A stretch of 5,155 nt of DNA from Ohtaekwangia sp036568665 (GTDB lineage: Bacteria > Bacteroidota > Bacteroidia > Cytophagales > Cyclobacteriaceae). The notes below the pieces were generated by a model, which was given only the letters and a program-made list of their open reading frames with translations, was not told the origin of the DNA and searched no databases. The translations under genes and the position numbers were made by a program. The stretch is taken from assembly GCF_036568665.1 (NCBI RefSeq), contig NZ_DATCSD010000193.1, forward strand, positions 1 through 5,155, written 5' to 3'. Within the stretch, counting starts at the first letter, position 1. Each line of letters begins with the position of its first letter. Below, piece by piece: positions 1 through 5,155 of the stretch.

Positions 1-654
1 CTCGATGGGCATGCAACGATGCCAGAAGGTAAAGGACTCTTTCTTCCTGTTACCAGGAGACTGCATCCTGACATTTGCCGATTTACTTCGGAGATATTTT
101 ATGAGGGAAAACTTCATGCATTACCCGGTTTGGAAAAACAAGTGATAAGCGGAGGTACACCGTACGATGGTGCCGGACTTTTTTATACTCCTGTAATTCA
201 CAAAGGGAGTCAGAGTAAATCTGAAGAAGAAGTTAATGCCATCGCAGCGATCGTATCAAAATTACTCGCGTCCGCCCGCTGGACGAATGAACATGGAGAA
301 ACACAACCACTTCAGGCAAAAGATATACTCATTGTTGCGCCATTTAACGCACAGGTAAGTGCATTGCGACAAAAACTGCCCGACATTGAAATTGGCACCG
401 TAGATAAATTCCAGGGACAAGAAGCGCCTGTTGTAATTTACTCGATGACTTCATCCACTATAGAAGACACCCCACGTGGCATGAGTTTCCTGTTCAGCCC
501 TAACCGCCTAAACGTTGCTACCAGCCGCGCCCGGTGTATATGTATACTGGTAGCAAACCCCGCTCTGCTTCAACCCGACTGTAGAACTATTGAACAGATG
601 CAGTGGGCAAATGCATTGTGTCGGTATGTGGAGATGGCGAAGATTCGTGGTTGA
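1..654 (+). CDS. C-terminal part of a superfamily 1 helicase, probably of a RecB-like nuclease/helicase fusion (5'-truncated by window edge)
   Basis: The reading frame is open from base 1, so the ATG at base 19 is internal (LDGHAT precedes it); 217 residues are visible before the TGA. Seen: a TRRLHPDIC segment (residues 18-26) at the place of the conserved TWRMHP block, LIVAPFNAQ (110-118), helicase motif V as TVDKFQGQEAPVVIYSMTSS (133-152), and motif VI with NRLNVATSRAR (168-178), whose arginines would serve as the ATP-contacting finger. This is the second RecA-like domain (AAA_12 type) of DNA2/NAM7/UPF1-like helicases. The LDGHAT...GLFL...HPDICRFTSE...FYEGKL pattern is what I know from TM0106-type proteins of about 1100-1200 residues, which carry an N-terminal RecB-like nuclease; that half lies outside the window, so the fusion is inferred. 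Expected role: ATP-driven unwinding in DNA repair or nucleic acid processing in the cytoplasm. It converges on the next gene with a 54-base gap. Confidence 0.9.
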   Translation, partial: LDGHATMPEGKGLFLPVTRRLHPDICRFTSEIFYEGKLHALPGLEKQVISGGTPYDGAGLFYTPVIHKGSQSKSEEEVNAIAAIVSKLLASARWTNEHGETQPLQAKDILIVAPFNAQVSALRQKLPDIEIGTVDKFQGQEAPVVIYSMTSSTIEDTPRGMSFLFSPNRLNVATSRARCICILVANPALLQPDCRTIEQMQWANALCRYVEMAKIRG

Positions 655-708
655 GATTGAAAAGGTGATTGGAATAGATGATGTGCATATATTAGCTTGT
701 GTCATATG

Positions 709-3700
709 CTACTCCTTTACTACATGCACCCATCCTTTGATAGCTCTCTGAATTCCTTTGCATGTATGATAGACACCAGACCAATAGTAAATCCCCGTAC
801 TTACTTCACTACCATTCCACGGCTGATTACTGGGTGCAGAATACACTTCTTCACCATAACGGTTGAAAATTGCATAACTGGCTTTATCCTCGTTGTCATT
901 ATCAGCAGGGTCGTCATCTCGATTAAGAACAATAATTTGGAAATTGTCATTCTTGCCATCACCATTCGGAGTAAAGACATTGGGAACAAATACAGAGTCC
1001 TTGCCGTGGATGTATATATATCGTGAAGGACTTGTAAATGAACAAACGCCTTTTGTTATTATAGCAAAGTAGTGTCCTGTTTTTGTGGGGTGAATATTGT
1101 TTCTAAATTCTGCAAGCGTTTCTGTTTGCCCGCCCTCATTTGAATAAACCCATTGATAAGTTGCTGTTGGATAAGCAGGCAAACTAAAATAGAAATCATT
1201 TTCATAACAGACTTCAGATTTCGCGTCTGAGGGAGTCAAGAGCATGGAAAAATTGTCAGAAATGTCAATGGGAGAGGACGAAACTGTACAAAAATCTTTG
1301 TTGAGTGATACAATATAGCTCCCCAATAAGGATGTTTCAAAAGAGGCACCAATCGCTTCTTTCACATAATTGTTGTCATTGTCGTTTTTTCGGCTCCAGG
1401 TATAAGTGGCGCCAGACAATGCCTCTGTGGTGAGTTCAAGTCGTACCGATCCTTGTTCGCATAGATTTCCGCTTCGCTTGATGTCTGGAGGTACCAATCG
1501 TTCTACTTTGACAGTTGTTTGGTTTTGATAGTTACAACCACGCGCTGAAGTATATTTATAAGTGAGAGTATAGTTACCGTCCGAAAGATTATCCATAAAA
1601 AAACTATTATTTGTAACACCTAATCCAGACCAAATTCCACCCGTTGGAGATGCATTCAATGCTAGGCCTGTAGGTGGATTTCCGCACACGCTACCAATAG
1701 GATTAACTATAAGATTTATTGACTCATCGCTGATTGTTATAGTGTCAGAAAGTGTTTCGCATGTTTCGTTGTATACTCTTACCATATACTCACCTCTTAA
1801 AGTCGCATTCATTGTAATGCTATTTTCGCTTAAGTAATCGAATGATTGGCTCCCATTTTCTCTAAATAACCATTGATAATTGCATTTGCTCACACTTTTA
1901 ACATTGAGTGGAATGAAGATTTCAGCGTTTTTACATACAGTGTATTCCTGGTTTACTGTTAGTGTTGCCGGGGGTTTGGCATTTACCTTAATATTTATTT
2001 TTCCACTTGATAAACAACCAGCTGGTGGTGTATAGGTGACTTGATGTGTTCCGACTCCTGCAAGGAATGGATCGAATAAGCCTTGACTAGCATCCAAGAT
2101 TCCGTTTCCAGTCCAGGTTCCTCCAGCTGGTTTAGCAGTAAGCAAGATTGTACTATTGGCCTCGTTACATAAGGCTGGTGCTGGATTAATGGCCAATGGC
2201 ACATCGGTTATATATACTGTGCCAGATTTAGTTCCGGTGGGACCATCCTCTAATGAGGATGCTATAAATATCTGCCGATTATCCATGGCTACTTGTATCC
2301 CGAAATTGTCGCGCATACTACCTTTACCAGTATAGGTTTTGGAAAGGTATGCCGAGCTCCATTGCTCATCATTGGCCTCAAATAACATCGCCTTGCCAGC
2401 TAGGTTGGCTGGATTATTGGCATTTAGATTGGGATCCGAGAAATATTCAGCAACCGGTGCTCCAACTATAACAGATGTCTCGGTAGCGAATAAGGCGGCT
2501 CCAAATAGTCCGCTTTTCTGTTTTGCTTCTGGAACAATTTTTAAAGTCTCCGTTCGGTCTAACCAAGACGAACCTGGCTTTGTATATATATATACAGCCC
2601 CTACATCCCAGGTACCATTATAATCTTTTCCCGGCGCTCCGATGAAAATAGTATTGTTTTTAATAGCAACCGTCTGACCGATGTACGATCCGTTCTGGAT
2701 CACTTGGAAAGAGGAGGAAAATTGAAGGCTTTCTGGGTCTGTCGTAGAAAGTTGTGCTGTATTTACCCAGCTATTATTTGTATCTAACTCAAATATACGG
2801 GTACGAGCTATAAAGGTGTTCCCATCAATTGCAACTCCAACTGTTGTATATCTGGAGAAGAAGTTAAAGTAACCTGTTGATACTGATTGCCGATATACCC
2901 AGGTACTGCCATCGTATTCATAGATGGCGACTTTTGTATCGAGTGATGAGGAATAATCTCCATAGGGAATCAACAACCAACGATCGTTCATCGCTACGTT
3001 ATCACCATAGCTTATTATTGTATTCTGAGGATCTGGAATAGAAATTTCTTGGAAAAGCTTTGGGTTGCTCCAGTTTCCGCTATAGTTTTGATAGATGAAG
3101 AATCGTCCGACTGACCCCCAGTTCTGAGCCCCCACAACAAGAAAATTTTTACTGACTGCCAACGCACTTCCGAAGTGAACATTTGGATAAGTAGTTGAAT
3201 TAGGTACGACAGCCGACACTTCGCTCCATTGGGTACCATGTTTCTTATAGATGTATACCTTACCAGCTTCCGATTTTAGTGTGTTGTCACGGAGAGCGCT
3301 TACAAATAAAAAATCATCTTTTAAAGCCATAGCTGTACCGTAGTTATGATTACGTGTGCTGAGTGGTTTAGTATACAAAGTGCTGATAGCCCAAGTTTCT
3401 GAAGCAGCTTTGGTATAGACGGTCAATGCATTGGATACTCCAGGATTATCCGGATTAGGAACATATCCAGTAACGACATCACCCTGTTCGTTACCTGTGA
3501 TCACGGAACCATATTCACTGGCATGTCGAATATCCAGCGTCTTCCATGAAGGAGTGCACCAGTCAAATCCTTTTTTCAGTAGTGACAGGTAAACCCCAAG
3601 TCCGCTTCTGCTGATGGTGTATAGGTCTTTGCCGTTTGTAGTCAGACGAATAGAACCGAGATTGGAATAATTGGTTTGCCCGTCCGGATCAATGATGCAC

Positions 3701-4611
3701 GATGGAATAGCATCTACCCAGTTGCCTCCGGTTGGTTTTTCGAAGAACATAAGCTGCAATTGTCCATTGCCAGATGCTGACCACATTATGCCGTCTTCTA
3801 GTAGCGCGAAATTGTCCATCCAGAAACTATAATCTGGCGGAGGTGACAGGAGCGCCTCTAGAGTAAAATTGTTGAAATTACCCGACGGATCATGATAGAT
3901 AAATAAATTACCATGACTGGAACCCGTAAAAGGTGTACCTGTAATAATTCTGTCCCCCGAGATATACACTCCGGCTCGGCCAAAATCCACAACGTTATAA
4001 GTTGCTTTTATCTCGACAGGAGTCAGTGTATTGCCCCAAGATGCCATTGCGCTTTTATGATAGATAAAGAGACTGCCAGCAATCGATGTCGGATTGAAGT
4101 TATGTGCTTTCATGGCATCTGCTACAACAATGGTGTTTTCATCATCGGCTATATCCACCGGATGGTGGTAGGCCGTACCAAATGATGTGGTGCCCGGCAT
4201 GAACAGTGTTGTAAACTCAGTGCCAGATACCCAACCAACAGCAGTTTTTTTGTATAATAATACTTGGCCTCCATTTGCTTCGGCAGAAGCCAGTAGGTAA
4301 TTTTCAGATATGGTGACACTAATGCCTAGATGGAGATTCGCCGCCGGTTGTGAAGCAACCATAGATGCAACTTTTATCCATATGTTGTTCGTTTTTTTAT
4401 AGATATAAACAATACCAGACTCTCGCCCCAGAGTATCACTATTCGGAACACCTACTGCGAGGTAATCGCCGTACATGGAAACCGATTTACCGTAATTCAA
4501 TGAGTAGTCTACTGAAACATCAGGATAAAGCTTTTCAAATCCGTTGATGCACTGACAAAATCCAGGGACAGCAATTATAACAGCCGCCAGTAACGTGAAT
4601 ATTGATTTCAT
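709..4611 (-). CDS. Large secreted beta-propeller/Ig-like surface protein with a T9SS type B (gliding-motility-associated) C-terminal sorting domain
   Basis: A complete gene of 1300 residues from ATG to TAG. Order of parts: signal peptide (about 1-20), fourteen FG-GAP-like propeller repeats (about 40-803), five Ig-like domains (about 805-1204) and a CHU_C/T9SS type B sorting domain (about 1206-1300). The blades show the pattern [FYL]G, a hydrophobic strand ending near GAP, then VYIYKK and a Trp. The calcium-binding DxDxDG loop of classical integrin-type FG-GAP repeats is not evident. Known of the family: such proteins cross the inner membrane by Sec, cross the outer membrane by T9SS, and end up on the surface or outside the cell. 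An adhesin or ligand-binding role is inferred; no catalytic motif is visible. The start is chosen because it gives an immediate signal peptide and follows a promoter-like TAnnTTTG closely; no Shine-Dalgarno sequence is seen. No frameshift or break is apparent. The exact ligand is unknown. Confidence 0.93.
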   Translation of the reverse strand: MKSIFTLLAAVIIAVPGFCQCINGFEKLYPDVSVDYSLNYGKSVSMYGDYLAVGVPNSDTLGRESGIVYIYKKTNNIWIKVASMVASQPAANLHLGISVTISENYLLASAEANGGQVLLYKKTAVGWVSGTEFTTLFMPGTTSFGTAYHHPVDIADDENTIVVADAMKAHNFNPTSIAGSLFIYHKSAMASWGNTLTPVEIKATYNVVDFGRAGVYISGDRIITGTPFTGSSHGNLFIYHDPSGNFNNFTLEALLSPPPDYSFWMDNFALLEDGIMWSASGNGQLQLMFFEKPTGGNWVDAIPSCIIDPDGQTNYSNLGSIRLTTNGKDLYTISRSGLGVYLSLLKKGFDWCTPSWKTLDIRHASEYGSVITGNEQGDVVTGYVPNPDNPGVSNALTVYTKAASETWAISTLYTKPLSTRNHNYGTAMALKDDFLFVSALRDNTLKSEAGKVYIYKKHGTQWSEVSAVVPNSTTYPNVHFGSALAVSKNFLVVGAQNWGSVGRFFIYQNYSGNWSNPKLFQEISIPDPQNTIISYGDNVAMNDRWLLIPYGDYSSSLDTKVAIYEYDGSTWVYRQSVSTGYFNFFSRYTTVGVAIDGNTFIARTRIFELDTNNSWVNTAQLSTTDPESLQFSSSFQVIQNGSYIGQTVAIKNNTIFIGAPGKDYNGTWDVGAVYIYTKPGSSWLDRTETLKIVPEAKQKSGLFGAALFATETSVIVGAPVAEYFSDPNLNANNPANLAGKAMLFEANDEQWSSAYLSKTYTGKGSMRDNFGIQVAMDNRQIFIASSLEDGPTGTKSGTVYITDVPLAINPAPALCNEANSTILLTAKPAGGTWTGNGILDASQGLFDPFLAGVGTHQVTYTPPAGCLSSGKINIKVNAKPPATLTVNQEYTVCKNAEIFIPLNVKSVSKCNYQWLFRENGSQSFDYLSENSITMNATLRGEYMVRVYNETCETLSDTITISDESINLIVNPIGSVCGNPPTGLALNASPTGGIWSGLGVTNNSFFMDNLSDGNYTLTYKYTSARGCNYQNQTTVKVERLVPPDIKRSGNLCEQGSVRLELTTEALSGATYTWSRKNDNDNNYVKEAIGASFETSLLGSYIVSLNKDFCTVSSSPIDISDNFSMLLTPSDAKSEVCYENDFYFSLPAYPTATYQWVYSNEGGQTETLAEFRNNIHPTKTGHYFAIITKGVCSFTSPSRYIYIHGKDSVFVPNVFTPNGDGKNDNFQIIVLNRDDDPADNDNEDKASYAIFNRYGEEVYSAPSNQPWNGSEVSTGIYYWSGVYHTCKGIQRAIKGWVHVVKE
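712..996 (-). other. T9SS type B C-terminal sorting domain (CHU_C / gliding-motility-associated)
   Basis: Residues 1206-1300 contain VPNVFTPNGDGKNDNF (1209-1224), FNRYGEEVY (1249-1257) and WNGSEVSTGIYYW (1265-1277), and end in GWVHVVKE. These are the diagnostic blocks of the type B sorting domain, which directs export through the type IX machinery. Compared with the common form, Trp of FNRWG is Tyr here, WDG is WNG, and an acidic loop with RDDDPADNDNED (1231-1242) is inserted before the FNRYG block. Confidence 0.93.
1000..2199 (-). repeat. Five tandem Ig-like domains, each with one regularly spaced cysteine pair
   Basis: Residues 805-1204 divide into five units of about 80 residues in the order A-B-A-B-B. 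Type A units (about 805-879 and 971-1040) contain the GGxWxGxG(I/V) motif and a late GC, as in Ig/PKD-like domains common in Bacteroidota secreted proteins. Type B units (about 881-970, 1043-1120 and 1122-1204) contain a Y(Q/T)W core, then a G(E/S/H)Y strand, then a cysteine. The cysteine pairs are 815/866, 893/951, 976/1026, 1051/1108 and 1135/1190. They probably form a stalk between the propellers and the sorting domain; that role is inferred. Confidence 0.75.
2203..4494 (-). repeat. Fourteen FG-GAP-like beta-propeller blades (protein-level repeats), probably two seven-bladed propellers
   Basis: Repeat starts, marked by FG, YG, LG or IG dipeptides, lie near residues 40, 95, 144, 210, 263 (degenerate), 318, 367, 424, 480, 535, 588 (degenerate), 644, 703 and 770, a period of roughly 49-67 residues. 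Each unit carries a second marker, a VYIYKK-like strand, near residues 68, 117, 181, 236, 287, 342, 396, 452, 504, 561, 606, 673, 741 and 798, usually followed by a Trp. Fourteen units would fit two seven-bladed propellers, with the junction near residues 416-423. The blade count is read directly; the two-propeller fold is inferred. Confidence 0.75.
4552..4611 (-). other. Signal peptide of the large secreted protein
   Basis: Residues 1-20 begin MKS, followed by a hydrophobic stretch (IFTLLAAVIIAVPGF) and then CQC. This is a short Sec signal peptide. Cleavage probably falls close to Q20, since mature T9SS cargo in this phylum often begins next to a Gln. C19 and C21 do not sit in a normal lipobox (the preceding residues are PGF and FCQ), so signal peptidase I is preferred over lipoprotein processing, though this is not certain. 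Confidence 0.8.
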
Positions 4612-5012
4612 AGTAGGTTAGGCCTGCAAAGCTACCACTTTAACTTGATTCCTTATAGTGCGAAGATTGAAATATCCGCATAGATAGTTTTTTTGCGAGC
4701 GCGCATTTTTAAAACTTATCGGGTAACCTACCCATATTTGATGATCGTTTAAATTAGTTCTCTGCGGGGAAAAATAGGCAAGAAGGTTTTCGGCTATAGA
4801 GGAATTGGAGTGTTTTCTGCCCCTCTTAAAGGTATACTTTGCGACTGAATTTCTAGCTTGTGCATAAAGTTCGGAGATGCCTTCAAGTAAATTTTTATTT
4901 GTAACGGTTAAGTTCAATAACTCTGGAAAAGTAATTTAAAAATGACTAATCTAAGTTTGTCTGAATTTTTTCATTCTCTTATATAATGTCAGCACTTATT
5001 GATTTGCAGTTG
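4612..5012. other. 401-base intergenic region with no convincing gene
   Basis: This gap separates the partial AraC-type gene from the large secreted protein, both on the minus strand. It holds a promoter-like TAnnTTTG near its left end, a small GGGTA-ACC-TACCC inverted repeat (4721-4733) and a short GC-rich patch between T tracts (4688-4710). An open frame of 99 codons runs on the minus strand from a TTG at 4917 to TAA at 4618, but it has no ATG anywhere, no recognisable motif and no visible ribosome binding site, so I do not call it a gene; a decayed gene or chance frame is more likely. No clear terminator hairpin follows the AraC-type stop codon. Confidence 0.6.
4627..4634 (-). promoter_or_regulatory. 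Candidate Bacteroidota -7 promoter element (TAGCTTTG) for the large secreted protein
   Basis: On the minus strand TAGCTTTG is a perfect match to the TAnnTTTG element used by the primary sigma factor in this phylum. It is the only TTTG on that strand in the intergenic region and ends 15 bases before the ATG at 4611. The matching -33 TTG/TTTG is not found at the usual distance, which weakens the call. If used, the mRNA leader would be only about ten bases, without a Shine-Dalgarno sequence. Confidence 0.4.
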
Positions 5013-5155
5013 TTAATTCAACCTAAACTCCTTCGGTGAAACTCCCATCTTTGTTTTAAAAATCTTGGTGAAGTGCGATGGATGCTCGAACCCCAGCTCA
5101 TAAGCGATTTCACTGATTGATTTATCGGAGCTCCAGAGTAGTGATTTGGCTTTTT
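5013..5155 (-). CDS. C-terminal end of an AraC/XylS-family transcriptional regulator (5'-truncated by window edge)
   Basis: Reading the minus strand from base 5153 gives 46 residues before the TAA at 5013-5015. They begin KAKSLLWSSDKSISEIAYEL and go on through GFEHPSHFTKIFKTKMGVSP to the end KEFRLN. This is the second helix-turn-helix of the AraC DNA-binding domain: the SISEIAYELGF helix pair, the SHFTKIFK recognition helix and the GVSPKEFR signature are all present and intact. The protein is a DNA-binding transcription regulator in the cytoplasm. Its N-terminal sensing or other domain and most of the first helix-turn-helix lie beyond the window, so effector and subclass cannot be named. It is on the same strand as, and upstream of, the large secreted protein, but separated by 401 bases, so an operon is unlikely; control of that gene is possible but not shown. 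Confidence 0.93.
   Translation of the reverse strand, partial: KAKSLLWSSDKSISEIAYELGFEHPSHFTKIFKTKMGVSPKEFRLN

Noticed and set aside
19..21. ATG as the start of the helicase gene
   Set aside because: The frame continues upstream to the window edge with family-typical residues (LDGHAT), so this Met is internal.
508..705. Minus-strand open frame of 65 codons opposite the helicase C-terminus
   Set aside because: It lies opposite the conserved motif VI of the helicase and is a shadow frame.
697..1026. Plus-strand open frame of 109 codons opposite the sorting domain
   Set aside because: It is antisense to the highly conserved T9SS sorting domain and shows no motif of its own; it is a shadow of the real gene.
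2582..2595. TA-repeat tract, possible microsatellite or slippage site
   Set aside because: It is explained by the codons of the VYIYT strand of blade 12; the similar short tract near 1011-1020 encodes YIYI.
2339..2623. Plus-strand open frame of 94 codons opposite blades 12-14
   Set aside because: It is antisense to clear propeller repeats, with no recognisable domain or start signal.
3913..4185. Plus-strand open frame of 90 codons opposite blades 3 and 4
   Set aside because: It is antisense to the propeller region; its Cys/His-rich look comes from reading the opposite strand.
4546..4557. Lipoprotein processing at C19 or C21 of the secreted protein
   Set aside because: Neither cysteine is preceded by a normal lipobox, and a T9SS sorting domain fits a signal peptidase I substrate better.
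4688..4710. TGCG-AGCG-CGCA flanked by T tracts, possible rho-independent terminator on the plus strand
   Set aside because: The stem is only four base pairs and no plus-strand gene lies upstream to terminate.

Overview
The window looks like chromosomal DNA from a member of the Bacteroidota, probably of the Cytophagia/Chitinophagia type; the genus cannot be told from the sequence. The evidence is a type B C-terminal sorting domain of the type IX secretion system (T9SS) on a large secreted protein, Ig-like domains of the style common in that phylum, a perfect TAnnTTTG promoter element, and no evident Shine-Dalgarno sequence before the main start codon.

Layout from left to right. Bases 1-654 (+) are the C-terminal 217 residues of a superfamily 1 DNA/RNA helicase, cut by the left edge. 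It resembles the helicase half of the long RecB-like nuclease/helicase fusions. A 54-base convergent gap follows. Bases 709-4611 (-) hold one complete gene for a 1300-residue secreted protein. It has a signal peptide, fourteen FG-GAP-like beta-propeller blades (probably two seven-bladed propellers in tandem), five Ig-like domains each with a well-spaced cysteine pair, and a T9SS type B sorting domain. Bases 4612-5012 are a 401-base intergenic region with a likely promoter right against the start codon and no convincing gene. Bases 5013-5155 (-) are the last 46 residues of an AraC-family regulator, cut by the right edge.

The three genes do not form an obvious pathway. The helicase converges on the secreted protein and is probably unrelated. 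The AraC-type gene lies upstream on the same strand, but the 401-base gap and the separate promoter suggest independent transcription; a regulatory link is possible but not shown. No mobile element, CRISPR array, tRNA or rRNA was seen. The most interesting object is the secreted protein: its regular 14-blade plus 5-Ig architecture, its apparent lack of an adjacent PorP/SprF-type partner gene, and its promoter-to-start spacing that implies a very short mRNA leader.
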